Shown: positions 19,294 to 27,015 of the stretch, piece by piece | Layout of the letters: every line of letters begins with the position of its first letter | Position numbering within the stretch: the first letter of the stretch is position 1 | Source: a virus | Reading direction: 5' to 3' (one strand) | Length of the DNA: 43,228 nucleotides | Virus record (IMG/VR): IMGVR_UViG_3300004448_000217 | Span: 1 to 43,228 of that record | Made by a program: the position numbers and the translations under genes | The notes under the pieces: generated by a model | What the model was told of the DNA's origin: nothing | What the model saw: only the letters and a program-made list of their open reading frames with translations | Database searches by the model: none

Positions 19294-20391
19294 TTAAAAT
19301 ATATGTGTTAATCTTGCTACTTGTCCGTATTTGGGGTGGTGTAAAAACCCCTCAACGGCTTTTGGGTTATGTTGATAACCCTTTCTGTGATGCCAGGAGT
19401 CCGTCCCACTAGGGCTTCTAAGACTCTCTACGGTTACACCAGCATAATCTTTTGCATTTTTGTGATGAACATGATGCGTGTATACATATCTATGTTTGGT
19501 TCCAGACCATTCTTTTTTAGCCTCCACAGCCATTAACAAAGGAAGGTCTTGAACTTTTGCGCCATCTCCATGTGTTGTCCCTATCAAATTTTCATTATAC
19601 CTAAAGTACTTTCTGTGAGATATACTGGCATCAAAAGAAACGTTTTTACAGTTTCTAAACCAAGACTTTATAACATCTGCAAGAAAAAAACCATTAGTAT
19701 AATCGTGATTACTAGGGTTGTATGTTACATGAACGTCAGCTACAGAAAGCAAACCCTCTATAACATCTACGTATAGTTTTTTAGCGTTTAAAAAGTTCTC
19801 GTACCACATACCATCAGTGTCTTGAGGAGTCCCGCTTGTGGTTGTCCTTCTAGGTGTGTCTATATGTAGTATATCATTTCCTATCACTAATAAAATCTTC
19901 TCAATATTAAAGCCGCTTGCTTTACTTAATATTCCTTTTATCCCTTGCTTTACTCTTTTTACAGCTATTTGTTGATTATAGTCCTCACCTGTTTCGAAGC
20001 TAGTAGCAAGTTTTCCTATGTGCACGTCGGCTGGGTCCAGTACAAGTAAATGAGGATTAGACAACAAATCCCTTTCTATCGGAGGATAGTTTGGAGAATG
20101 ATTATCCATTTCATCTATAATTCTTTTAGATATATCATTGTATGAGATTATATCTGGTCGAACTTTTACAGAGTACTCTTTTGTTTTGTCCCAGTATTCT
20201 TTTACAGAAGAGAAATCTATTCCCCTTTGCTTACAATATTCATAAACGCCGCTATGCCTTACTTTGTTTAGTTCTTCTTGCTGAGGTCCGCTAAGAAAAA
20301 CCCTAAACTTAACTCTTCCTGGTTGAGGTTTTTTTGGCTTTATACCTAGCGCTGTAGCTTCATCTACGCTTACGTAACATCTTTTTTTCAT
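19294..20391 (-). CDS. Calcineurin-like metallophosphoesterase (365 aa)
   Basis: The metal-binding motifs of the calcineurin-like fold occur in order: DPADVHIGK (Asp119, Asp122 and His124 area, for DxH), GND (171-173), SNHD (227-230, for GNHD), THGD (273-276) and HHVHH (about 307-311). This is the Mre11/SbcD-type arrangement often encoded by phages with DNA-replication genes. An N-terminal 100-residue part with a helix-turn-helix-like look (residues 35-75) precedes the catalytic domain and may bind DNA. The start overlaps the stop of the preceding 56-aa gene (ATGA). A nuclease or phosphodiesterase on DNA or nucleotides is likely. The exact substrate is not visible. Confidence 0.85.
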   Translation of the reverse strand: MKKRCYVSVDEATALGIKPKKPQPGRVKFRVFLSGPQQEELNKVRHSGVYEYCKQRGIDFSSVKEYWDKTKEYSVKVRPDIISYNDISKRIIDEMDNHSPNYPPIERDLLSNPHLLVLDPADVHIGKLATSFETGEDYNQQIAVKRVKQGIKGILSKASGFNIEKILLVIGNDILHIDTPRRTTTSGTPQDTDGMWYENFLNAKKLYVDVIEGLLSVADVHVTYNPSNHDYTNGFFLADVIKSWFRNCKNVSFDASISHRKYFRYNENLIGTTHGDGAKVQDLPLLMAVEAKKEWSGTKHRYVYTHHVHHKNAKDYAGVTVESLRSPSGTDSWHHRKGYQHNPKAVEGFLHHPKYGQVARLTHIF

Positions 20392-20558
20392 GGCTCCATT
20401 GATTTTTTTGTTTGTCGTAGGTCATATATCAAGGAGTTTATGGTATTTTTGCAGTCTTCAAAATCACCGTCGTAAATCTCTTCAAATGCATTGTTTAATT
20501 TATCGTGCATTCTATTAAATCTAGAGCTTAAATACTTATAACGATGTGAGTTTTCCAT
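20388..20558 (-). CDS. Small charged protein (56 aa)
   Basis: An ATG at 20556-20558 opens MENSHRYKYLSSRFNRMHDK ... and ends in TGA at 20388, overlapping the phosphoesterase start by 4 bases (ATGA coupling). The stop of the upstream gene is immediately adjacent at 20559. It is helical and charged with one Cys. The perfect packing between two genes is the main evidence. The frame carries one copy of the CGACAAACAA sequence (revcomp of 20408-20417). Function is unknown. Confidence 0.65.
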   Translation of the reverse strand: MENSHRYKYLSSRFNRMHDKLNNAFEEIYDGDFEDCKNTINSLIYDLRQTKKSMEP

Positions 20559-20795
20559 TTATTCTTTATCCATATGCCATAAAAGCTTGTCTCCTTCTGG
20601 TTTATTTATTTGCTTTATAGCTCTGTAAATAAATCTTGACTTTTTTTTAGCTTCATTTCTTTCTGTCTTTGATGAGTCAGAGCCAAGGTTAGTATATAAG
20701 TTACAATCGTACTCCAAAAGCGTATCTATTTTCTTTTTTTCACTCCAAGTTTTGTACCCTAAAACTTTTTCAGTAAACCTTGTTAATTCTTCCAT
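20559..20795 (-). CDS. Small helical basic protein (78 aa)
   Basis: The family is not recognised. It is highly charged and helical (KTWSEKKKIDTLLEYDCNLY, then TERNEAKKKSRFIYRAIKQI). It lies 1 base after the MazG-like gene and abuts the next 56-aa gene, so it is translated within the operon. The Lys-rich helical look would fit nucleic-acid binding or a small host-takeover protein, but nothing specific is visible. Confidence 0.65.
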   Translation of the reverse strand: MEELTRFTEKVLGYKTWSEKKKIDTLLEYDCNLYTNLGSDSSKTERNEAKKKSRFIYRAIKQINKPEGDKLLWHMDKE

Positions 20796-20796
20796 A

Positions 20797-21342
20797 TTAT
20801 AAAAACTGTTTTAAGTTTGGCTTAAAATACTCAGAGCCTTTCATTATTTTTCCGTCAGTTCTTTTTAAAACCTTGCCATTTTCTAACTTACTCATGTTTG
20901 ATTTATGAACCTCCTCAAACATATCAAATACAACTCCAGAAAGTCCATGTCTTAATATGATTCCGTATAATATATACATCATATCTACAATAGCATCTGC
21001 TATCTCTACCATATCTTCATCTTTACAGGCAACTAAGTATTCGTTAAGCTCCTCCAGCATTAGATTGTAGTTTAACACATACTCGTCCTCATCAATTCTA
21101 GAAGGTATTTTTCTTGTTGGAATTTCATAAGTTTTATTAAACTCAGAAACCATGTTTAACTTTCTGTCTTTTACAGTGAGCTCTTTTTCAATATATAAAG
21201 TAGCATCCATAAGTTCTTCTTGAAGATGCTTTAAAAAGTCATCTTTCATGTTGTCAGCAAGAGTAGTATTGTACTTTTCAACACCTTTAATACTCCTGTC
21301 TGTGTACTTATTTTTTACCGATTCTACTATAGAGTCAAACAT
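20797..21342 (-). CDS. MazG-like NTP pyrophosphohydrolase, possibly two modules (181 aa)
   Basis: Residues about 83-155 carry the all-alpha NTP-pyrophosphatase signature: LMLEELNEYL (ExxE) and then VEIADAIVDMMYILYG (ExxD), with a following HGLSG turn and a Glu-x-x-x-Ser-Asn-Met-Ser-Lys helix typical of phage MazG-like enzymes. The N-terminal part (KGVEKYNTTLADN, then HLQEELMDATLYIEKEL, residues about 19-55) matches a second pattern (KYxTTL ... EELxDAxxYLxK) found in phage dATP/dGTP pyrophosphohydrolase-like proteins. The chain may therefore be a tandem or a fused dimer. The role would be hydrolysing (d)NTPs or ppGpp-like nucleotides during infection. Confidence 0.8.
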   Translation of the reverse strand: MFDSIVESVKNKYTDRSIKGVEKYNTTLADNMKDDFLKHLQEELMDATLYIEKELTVKDRKLNMVSEFNKTYEIPTRKIPSRIDEDEYVLNYNLMLEELNEYLVACKDEDMVEIADAIVDMMYILYGIILRHGLSGVVFDMFEEVHKSNMSKLENGKVLKRTDGKIMKGSEYFKPNLKQFL

Positions 21343-21381
21343 TTCCTAAACATTATTTTTAGTAAATGTAGTAAAAAAAAT

Positions 21382-21681
21382 TTAGAATGTCAAAGTTTCG
21401 TTAAATTTTTTTCTAATTTCTTGTAAATTGCTATGGTCTATTGTGTTTTTTTGAAGAAGATGTACAAGTTCATGTACAATTCCGTCATCTGCCAAACAAT
21501 CGTCGCTTGAAATTTCTTTAACCCAACACACATATACTGCATAGTGTAGTATATCAATTATGTTTTCTAAAAACTCTATGTCCGTGTAGGAGCTGTATAG
21601 GTCGAATGATTGCGACAATGAATTTTTATCATAGACAAAAGTCTTATCCCCTACTTTGTATTTTTTTCCCAAGTTCTTCAT
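21382..21681 (-). CDS. Small protein with an HELVH motif (99 aa)
   Basis: It contains GIVHELVHLL (residues about 67-76), which formally matches HExxH of zinc metallopeptidases. An acidic loop DDCLADD precedes it and a His/Asp pair follows at about 82-83. At 99 residues it is short for a zincin. The same kind of small acidic phage protein exists without proven peptidase activity, so the motif may be fortuitous. The start overlaps the upstream gene by 38 bases. Function is unknown. Confidence 0.7.
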   Translation of the reverse strand: MKNLGKKYKVGDKTFVYDKNSLSQSFDLYSSYTDIEFLENIIDILHYAVYVCWVKEISSDDCLADDGIVHELVHLLQKNTIDHSNLQEIRKKFNETLTF

Positions 21682-21859
21682 ATAACTCTATTATTTTGTT
21701 TTGTAATTTTTTTTGTTGTGTTCTCCAATTATAAATCTCTTCTCCTTGTTTTTTTCTTCCATCATAATCCACCTCTATCTTTAGGTAGTTGAGGTCATGT
21801 ATAATTGGGTAAACCTTTATGTTATTTCTAATACATGTTACTATGCCGCTGTCTTCCAT
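21644..21859 (-). CDS. Small hypothetical protein (71 aa), TAATG-coupled start
   Basis: The start chosen is the ATG at 21857-21859, because the stop of the upstream gene overlaps it as TAATG. A start 4 codons upstream (21871) is possible. It has a short beta-type N-terminus (IVTCIRNNIKVYPII) and a charged C-terminal helix (NWRTQQKKLQNKIIELYEEL). It overlaps the next gene by 38 bases. The family is not recognised. Confidence 0.6.
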   Translation of the reverse strand: MEDSGIVTCIRNNIKVYPIIHDLNYLKIEVDYDGRKKQGEEIYNWRTQQKKLQNKIIELYEELGKKIQSRG

Positions 21860-22257
21860 TAAAATCTGCATTTTTTATTCTGCCATCTTTCTCCTAGATA
21901 ATTTAAAAAGTTTTTTAAATAATAATCTTCTTTTGTTTTAATCCATTTGTACCTATGATAGTATTGTGTTACGTAACATGCTTCAAGTGGAATGTTTTCA
22001 TTTACATCATAAATATCATCGTACTCTACCTTTAATACTACGCTACGCTTTGTTCTCCATGACGAGCATATTCTTTCAAGCAACATCTTTTGCCCGATTG
22101 GTATTTCGTTTCCACGTTTTTTTACTTCTATCAGTATTAAAATATCATTATCAAACTCCAACACTGCATCTATATCTGATGGGTGTATGGCTCCGTTCTG
22201 AACTCCTGTAAAATCTATAGCTCTTACAACTTCTTTACTGTTTCTAATCAAGCTCAT
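21859..22257 (-). CDS. Small PD-(D/E)XK nuclease-like protein (132 aa)
   Basis: The start at 22257 is chosen because ATGA couples it to the stop of the exported gene before it. Longer starts up to 22338 would overlap that gene by up to 84 bases. SDIDAVLEFDNDILILIEVK holds the pattern Asp ... Glu-x-Lys of PD-(D/E)XK folds. The following GNEIPIGQKMLLERI resembles the Gln/Glu helix of small phage proteins of this type. The protein is close to the minimum size for a nuclease domain. A catalytic nuclease is likely but not certain, and it could be a non-catalytic relative. Confidence 0.65.
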   Translation of the reverse strand: MSLIRNSKEVVRAIDFTGVQNGAIHPSDIDAVLEFDNDILILIEVKKRGNEIPIGQKMLLERICSSWRTKRSVVLKVEYDDIYDVNENIPLEACYVTQYYHRYKWIKTKEDYYLKNFLNYLGERWQNKKCRF

Positions 22258-22592
22258 TTCACTAAAGATATTTTTACGTTTTCCCATTTTCCTCCTTTTA
22301 TGTCGTAATCTACTAAGAAGTCTATGCGGTTTTTCCATCTTTTATTCATTCTGTCCTCTACAGTCCAGACGCCATTCATTTCACCTGCACCTTCCACGCA
22401 TACTTTTGCGCCGAACACAAACCCAAGAGGCTCTAAGTCCCTGGAAACCGCTATCCATCTATGTGAGCCAGGTGATTGTGAATTTATTTTTTTCAAAGAT
22501 GCAGTTGTTAAATAGTCAGCATTACATTGCTTTGGGTCGGCATGATATATTGTTGCCGTAACCAACATTGTTGTTAAAATAATTGTTTTCAT
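22254..22592 (-). CDS. Exported double-psi beta-barrel (RlpA/3D-like) protein (112 aa)
   Basis: A short hydrophobic N-terminus (MKTIILTTMLVTATIYHA) can act as a signal peptide. The rest has the 3D/RlpA-like double-psi beta-barrel order: ATIYHADPKQCNADYLTTAS, then WIAVSRDL, then FGAKVCVEG, then GVWTVEDRMNKRWKNRIDFL with the conserved Asp and Asp-Met-Asn turn. Proteins of this fold act on or bind peptidoglycan. In this early-gene context it may act in the periplasm, for example in superinfection exclusion or wall remodelling. Whether it is an active transglycosylase cannot be seen. It lies 11 bases after the 55-aa gene. Confidence 0.75.
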   Translation of the reverse strand: MKTIILTTMLVTATIYHADPKQCNADYLTTASLKKINSQSPGSHRWIAVSRDLEPLGFVFGAKVCVEGAGEMNGVWTVEDRMNKRWKNRIDFLVDYDIKGGKWENVKISLVK

Positions 22593-22603
22593 TTCTATTT
22601 GTT

Positions 22604-22771
22604 TTAAAGTGTTCCATTTATGTTATTTTTATTCCAATAATAATCACATCCGTTGTTCTTTATTGGTGAACCTTGAAAGTAAGATTGATATTGACTCGGC
22701 TTTGCGGTAAACCTATAACAGGTTTTTTTTGTTTTACAACCCTCGCCTTCACACATTGTTATATCTGGCAT
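22604..22771 (-). CDS. Small Cys-containing protein (55 aa)
   Basis: The frame from ATG at 22769-22771 encodes MPDITMCEGEGCKTKKTCYR ... and ends with TAA at 22604. It has four Cys (residues 7, 12, 18, 42) and an aromatic tail (CDYYWNKNN), suggesting a small zinc-binding or disulphide-held domain. Similar short phage proteins with the pattern CxxxxC ... CYRFTAKPS exist, as I recall. It fills the gap between the primase-helicase and the exported protein. Function is unknown. Confidence 0.65.
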   Translation of the reverse strand: MPDITMCEGEGCKTKKTCYRFTAKPSQYQSYFQGSPIKNNGCDYYWNKNNINGTL

Positions 22772-22789
22772 TATTCCCACTAATTAAAA

Positions 22790-24547
22790 TTATATTTTTA
22801 CTTGTTCGAATTCTAAATCCAAGCTTTTTGTTATTTCGTATGGATTATTCTTTGTAGACACCCAATTTGTGTTATCCCACATAGGGTTTCCATCTTTGAT
22901 TTCGGAGTATCTTCCGTTGTTTACGTTCCAACAGTAATCAACATGCGCTTGATTTTCCCCTAGATTTGCAAACTTTACCTTTAAAACCTTTATTTTTACA
23001 GTCGCATTTTCGTAATCACGATGAACCAATATACCATGTGGACTCATGTCATAAAACTCGCCACCGCCTTTTACATCATAAAATGTTGGCTCAATAAGCT
23101 TTCCCTTATCGTTTTGAGGTTTAGTTGGATGTGCAACTAATACACACACCACATCGTGCTTTTTACAAAAATTATCTATCTTATTTAAGTATGAATTTGT
23201 ATAATCCGTTATACTCATATTCATATTATCCTTATCTCTTATTTTGTTGTATGGGTCTATAACTAAACATCTTATTCCCATTCTTTTAACCAACTCCTCC
23301 CCTTTTTTTAAAACCTTGTCAAGGTCAAATCCATCTTCGTAATCTATAAAAAAGAAGTTTTTATTAATATGCTCAACGCAATCTTTCCAATCTTTTTTAG
23401 TAGTATCTTCATATTTAGGAGTGCTTCCGTATAGTTTACGTACAAGCTTATCTACGTGTAGGTATTGAGGGTAATTTTCTGTTGATGCGTATGCGGTCTT
23501 CCAACCATACATCATATTATATCCAATTGTCATTTGGTCAACAAAATCTGACTTACCACTTGATGGAAAACCTGTAACGACTATGAATTGCTTAGTATAG
23601 GTTGAAAATATACCATCAAAACTACTCAGCCCAATCTTATACCCATTCTTTACCCCGTTTTTATAAAAATCATCTAGCTCTGACGTCATATCAGACACTC
23701 TAAGGACGTTTTCAATCGGACATGGTATTGCATCAAGAACAACATTTTTAAGTGCCTGTTTTCCGTACTTTAGTAAATAATCGTTTGCGTCCTTACAATC
23801 TTTTAGGTCACATAGAAATACTTTATCTGAACCAAATCTTCTTATAAGTTCTTTCTTCCCATTCTCACCCGCCTCATCATTATCTACACAAATATATATC
23901 TCAGTCTTGTCGTCAAAGTACGAGTAAAATTCAGTTAAGTAGTCAAGATTCACTTGTCCTTTTGCTGTAAACCCATTAGGTACGCTTATTACAAAATCAA
24001 CCCCTGCTTCAACAAATGACAATGCATCTACCTCCCCTTCTACTATAACACATTTTTCAGAACCTTTAATTGAATCTATGTTGTAAAATGTTTTTTGAGC
24101 GCCTTTGTATAGTTTAAAGTTTTTTTGAGCATCTCTATACTTTATATTTATAAGCGCCCCATTTACAAAATAGTTAAACATAATCACATTAACTTCCTTG
24201 CCTACTTGTGGCATGTATTCAAGGCCTTGAGTTATGTTCATCTTACTTAAAGTGCCATCTGATATACCTCTAGTTTTAAACCAGTCAATTACACGCTCGT
24301 GTAGACCACTTTTATTTTGTTTTACAATAGGTCTAGTGTAATTGTATTCTTGTTCTTTTTCATATGTATGAAGCTGTAATACCTCTCCGCAATGTTGACA
24401 AGTACCAAGTCCACGCTCCCAATCAAGCATCATGCATTTTTGAGATTTCTTTTTTCTACTTTCTGAACAAACAGGACACGTTGATTTTTTTGCTCCTGTA
24501 TCTAGCTTGTATATGTTGTAATCTTTTATTCTAAATTCGCTCTCCAT
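22790..24547 (-). CDS. Bifunctional DNA primase-helicase, T7 gp4-like (585 aa)
   Basis: Three domains appear in order. A zinc ribbon has Cys24, Cys27, Cys50 and Cys53. A TOPRIM domain spans about 166-230, with Glu170 in VIVEGEVDALSF and the DNDEAG metal site at 222-227. A RecA/DnaB-type helicase follows, with Walker A GFPSSGKS at 326-333, Walker B CLVIDPYN (Asp431) and VAHPTKP as the later helicase motif. The length fits the T7 gp4 / Twinkle type. It makes primers and unwinds the fork. It lies directly downstream of the initiator gene, overlapping it by 17 bases, as expected for an initiator that loads this helicase. Confidence 0.95.
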   Translation of the reverse strand: MESEFRIKDYNIYKLDTGAKKSTCPVCSESRKKKSQKCMMLDWERGLGTCQHCGEVLQLHTYEKEQEYNYTRPIVKQNKSGLHERVIDWFKTRGISDGTLSKMNITQGLEYMPQVGKEVNVIMFNYFVNGALINIKYRDAQKNFKLYKGAQKTFYNIDSIKGSEKCVIVEGEVDALSFVEAGVDFVISVPNGFTAKGQVNLDYLTEFYSYFDDKTEIYICVDNDEAGENGKKELIRRFGSDKVFLCDLKDCKDANDYLLKYGKQALKNVVLDAIPCPIENVLRVSDMTSELDDFYKNGVKNGYKIGLSSFDGIFSTYTKQFIVVTGFPSSGKSDFVDQMTIGYNMMYGWKTAYASTENYPQYLHVDKLVRKLYGSTPKYEDTTKKDWKDCVEHINKNFFFIDYEDGFDLDKVLKKGEELVKRMGIRCLVIDPYNKIRDKDNMNMSITDYTNSYLNKIDNFCKKHDVVCVLVAHPTKPQNDKGKLIEPTFYDVKGGGEFYDMSPHGILVHRDYENATVKIKVLKVKFANLGENQAHVDYCWNVNNGRYSEIKDGNPMWDNTNWVSTKNNPYEITKSLDLEFEQVKI

Positions 24548-25283
24548 TATCTAAAATTTTAAACTCAAAACCAGGCTTATCAAAAAAGTTTCTATCTTTT
24601 TCTAGCTCTTCAATAGAACCGCTTTTTACTTTTTGCCCTTTCCATTTCCATTTACAAGGTCCACTTTCATTCATAGTCACATTTTTGTTGTACTTCAGCC
24701 AGTTTACAAAATGAGATTTGAAATCCTTTATAGTGTGTTTTAACTCATCGGTTGCAAATAAATGATTGTGAAATACATCTAATAGTTTATCTAGTTTGAT
24801 TTTTGTAATTCCGTTTTGCATACAAACAACCTCAGCCCAAGATGAATCGGATAGACATTGTACTAAAAATATTTTATTCTTATTTTCTTTTTTTATTATA
24901 TTCTTATTTATGTATGTCTCTTGCGTGTCGCTTGTTTGTCGTTTGTTTGTCTTTTTAACACTTTTCTTACGCTCTTCTACTTGATAACTCTCATAGTTAC
25001 AGATAGTTACTTTAGTATATTTGTTTGTCGTCTGTGTGTCGATTTCTCCAGTTTGAACCAATCGTTTTATAGCGGTTCTTACCTGTCTTATGGGGATGTT
25101 TAAATCAGAAGATATTCTAGACAAAGATGTTATGTATTCACCTTTAGATACAGACTGTCCCATAAATCTACAGTCATCATAACATGCGTTTAATAATAGA
25201 TGTATAAAAATATTTTTTGTATTGGAATCTTTATACCACTCCCAGTCTAGTATCCTCCTGTGTAGTTTGATGTAACCCTTCAT
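24531..25283 (-). CDS. Replication initiator, phage O / DnaD-like (250 aa) with iterons in its gene
   Basis: The N-terminus GYIKLHRRILDWEWYKD is the typical opening of phage replication protein O / helicase-loader-like proteins. It is followed by a winged-helix region (SRISSDLNIPIRQVRTAIKR, residues about 55-75, then TGEIDTQTTNKYTKVTI). A low-complexity Lys/Thr/Asn/Gln linker (about 108-135) separates it from a C-terminal helical domain (about 140-210). The linker-coding DNA consists of 11-bp direct repeats, as in lambda O, where the origin lies inside the gene. The gene overlaps the DnaA-like gene by 53 bases and the primase-helicase gene by 17. The likely role is origin binding and loading of the primase-helicase. 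Confidence 0.8.
   Translation of the reverse strand: MKGYIKLHRRILDWEWYKDSNTKNIFIHLLLNACYDDCRFMGQSVSKGEYITSLSRISSDLNIPIRQVRTAIKRLVQTGEIDTQTTNKYTKVTICNYESYQVEERKKSVKKTNKRQTSDTQETYINKNIIKKENKNKIFLVQCLSDSSWAEVVCMQNGITKIKLDKLLDVFHNHLFATDELKHTIKDFKSHFVNWLKYNKNVTMNESGPCKWKWKGQKVKSGSIEELEKDRNFFDKPGFEFKILDNGERI
24909..25041 (-). repeat. 11-bp iteron cluster inside the initiator gene (candidate origin)
   Basis: Read on the - strand, four tandem 11-mers run from 24952 down to 24909: AGACAAACAAA, CGACAAACAAG, CGACACGCAAG, AGACATACATA. Two more, CGACACACAGA and CGACAAACAAA, lie at 25041-25020. The common unit is CGACAAACAAG. All lie in the linker-coding part of the initiator gene. This is the arrangement of lambda ori, whose iterons sit inside gene O. 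Origin function is inferred. Confidence 0.6.
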
Positions 25284-25800
25284 TTCTTTTATGTATTGTT
25301 ATAACCTCATTGATTTTATCTGCCAATATATCAGCTAGGTTTTTGTTTTCATATAATTTATCTGTTATTTTACTCACCCTCTCGATGAACCATATGTCCT
25401 CTTCCTCATATGCTTTTTTGGCTATGTTTTTTTTGTAAACATTTGCTTGGTCAAAAACATATTGTTCGTAATCAACATAATATTTTATTTCATTTCTTAA
25501 ATCTTCTATTTCTTGTCTGTAAATTTTATCTACTGACATCCAGTCTTTTACTCTTGCTACACTATACAGTATTGAAGCATGGTTGTGTGGGTTTTTTCTT
25601 CCTCTATACTTAGAGTAATCGCCTATTGTTTGTAGCGACATTTTTGTGAACTCTTTAGCCATATAAAAAAACACCTTTCTTAAGTCTGCTACATCTCTTC
25701 TCCTGGTATCTAAAAACAAAAAATCTTTTTCCTTTTCGTGTTTTTTTACTATTATATTAGATATGGTATCCAATACGTTATATTTTTCTTTTAATGTCAT
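25231..25800 (-). CDS. DnaA domain IV-like replication protein (189 aa)
   Basis: Residues 33-90 follow the DnaA DNA-binding domain IV: RRRDVADLRKVFFYMAKEFT, then LQTIGDYSKYRGRKNPHNHA (for the IGxxxGGRDHTTV signature) and SILYSVARVKDWMSVD. There is no AAA+ domain: the upstream 30 residues are too short and there is no Walker motif. The rest (95-189) is a charged coiled-coil-like helix (EIEDLRNEIKYYVDYEQYVF). It overlaps the initiator gene by 53 bases. It probably binds DnaA-box-like sites or competes with host DnaA, helping origin recognition. The signature is clear, while the exact role is inferred. Confidence 0.85.
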   Translation of the reverse strand: MTLKEKYNVLDTISNIIVKKHEKEKDFLFLDTRRRDVADLRKVFFYMAKEFTKMSLQTIGDYSKYRGRKNPHNHASILYSVARVKDWMSVDKIYRQEIEDLRNEIKYYVDYEQYVFDQANVYKKNIAKKAYEEEDIWFIERVSKITDKLYENKNLADILADKINEVITIHKRNEGLHQTTQEDTRLGVV

Positions 25801-25805
25801 GCTTT

Positions 25806-25834
25806 AGATTTAAACCCACCCCGAAGGGTGGGAT
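25806..25834 (-). terminator. Terminator or attenuator with UUCG loop between SSB and DnaA-like genes
   Basis: CCCACCC (815-821 of 25 kb) pairs perfectly with GGGTGGG (826-832). On the - strand transcript the loop is TTCG closed by C-G, an extra-stable tetraloop. The sequence after the stem on the - strand is TTTAAATCT. The T run is short, so partial termination or transcript protection is more likely than a full stop. Confidence 0.7.
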
Positions 25835-25843
25835 TTAATTGAA

Positions 25844-26185
25844 TTAAAATGGTAGGTCGTTCATGTCGCTATTTGATACTGCGCTATTTGGTACAGTTTC
25901 AAAAGGCTCAGAACTCCCATTGTTTTGGTCTTCTTTCTGACCTTTTACTACTTTTCCATCCGTCCAAACTACAGAACCATTACCTAAGTAATGTTTTGGC
26001 GCCTTACTAGCACGTTCGTCCTGGTCTTGGGCAATAGTAATGGATACGTTTTTTCCGTATCTTGATTCGTCATTTACAGAAATAGTGATAGGAATATAGC
26101 TATCCTTTTCTCCTTTAATGACTTTGTTCTTGTCGATTTTCTTCAGTTCCGAAGCTTTTATCGACGCATTGATAAGTGTTGACAT
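25844..26185 (-). CDS. Single-stranded DNA-binding protein (113 aa)
   Basis: The short beta-rich protein (YIPITISVNDESRYGKNVSI, then YLGNGSVVWTDGKVV) is followed by an Asn/Ser/Glu-rich flexible stretch and the C-terminal tip NDLPF. That acidic-Pro-Phe end is the typical partner-binding tail of SSB proteins. The body is shorter than bacterial SSB and resembles the SSB-like proteins of Bacteroidota phages. It sits between the exonuclease and DnaA-like genes, with a terminator on each side, allowing separate high expression. The likely role is coating ssDNA at the fork and in recombination. Confidence 0.8.
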   Translation of the reverse strand: MSTLINASIKASELKKIDKNKVIKGEKDSYIPITISVNDESRYGKNVSITIAQDQDERASKAPKHYLGNGSVVWTDGKVVKGQKEDQNNGSSEPFETVPNSAVSNSDMNDLPF

Positions 26186-26223
26186 TTGTTTACGAATTAA
26201 AAATTAAAATTAAAATTATTATT

Positions 26224-26254
26224 AAAAAAATATTAATAGATAGTCTCTCTATCT
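26224..26254 (-). terminator. Weak terminator after the exonuclease gene
   Basis: AGATAG (26238-26243) and CTATCT (26249-26254) form a 6-bp hairpin with a 5-base loop. On the - strand it is followed after a short gap by a T run (26224-26230). The stem is A+T-rich, so its strength is doubtful. Confidence 0.45.
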
Positions 26255-26265
26255 TTTCTTCTGTA

Positions 26266-27015
26266 TTATATTTCGCCATAGATAGTAAAGTTTTCTAGTT
26301 TTTCAGTCTTATTAACGAAATATTTTAGGTAGTTCCTTTCGGCTTTAATCATTTTCTCCCTACCATTATCGTAGGCTTCATGTGATACATCATATAAGGC
26401 TACATTACCTGTTCCTTTCTCTATGACAATAAACTTCATTGGTTTTTGAAACATCATTGAGTATATGTAGGCTTGACTATCATAGTTATATGATTTACTA
26501 CTGTATTTGAATCCAGAAATTGAACTTGATGTCTTTATGTCGTATACAAATTCATCTGACACAATATCTGCTTTACACTTCCACATTAAATCAGTGTCTC
26601 CAGGATTTAATATGCTTATGTTTGGCACTTCAAATTTAATGCTATCTAGGTCAAAAACCTTCTTAACTTCTGTGTTTTTAAGTGTAGACTCGACTAATGA
26701 GTTCACATCGTCCCATTCTTTTTTAAGAAACAATAATCCACCCGCATCTAAAGAGGCCTCTTTGTATATTTTTGTGTTTCTTGTAGATGCTTCCACAAAG
26801 TTACTGTGTTGAGTTTCCCCGAACATCATGAGTTCATGAAAAGCTTTTCCGTATAGAAAGTTTATATTATCCTGCATTGGCTCTAGAAAAGCCCTAGGGT
26901 TGTTTATAAGCGTACCTATGTTTGAGTTAGATAAGTATTGTTTGCCAAAATCTCCGTAGTAATGCTCGTCATTTGCTAACTTAGCAAGTATTTCTTGTTT
27001 TTTTACTTCTTCCAT
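26266..27015 (-). CDS. PD-(D/E)XK exonuclease (RecE/lambda-exo-type), 249 aa
   Basis: LYGKAFHELMMFGE (residues about 54-67) is the Gly-x-x-x-His-Glu motif before the catalytic core. CKADIVSDEFVYDIKTSSS (about 147-165) gives the Asp ... Asp-x-Lys pair, and SYNYDSQAYIYSMMF carries the Gln-Ala-Tyr helix seen in RecB-like/PDDEXK_1 phage exonucleases. The length is normal for the family. It overlaps the 134-aa gene by 13 bases. That gene probably encodes the annealing/recombination partner, and SSB follows. Together these look like a phage recombination module (5'-3' resection plus annealing). Confidence 0.85.
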   Translation of the reverse strand: MEEVKKQEILAKLANDEHYYGDFGKQYLSNSNIGTLINNPRAFLEPMQDNINFLYGKAFHELMMFGETQHSNFVEASTRNTKIYKEASLDAGGLLFLKKEWDDVNSLVESTLKNTEVKKVFDLDSIKFEVPNISILNPGDTDLMWKCKADIVSDEFVYDIKTSSSISGFKYSSKSYNYDSQAYIYSMMFQKPMKFIVIEKGTGNVALYDVSHEAYDNGREKMIKAERNYLKYFVNKTEKLENFTIYGEI

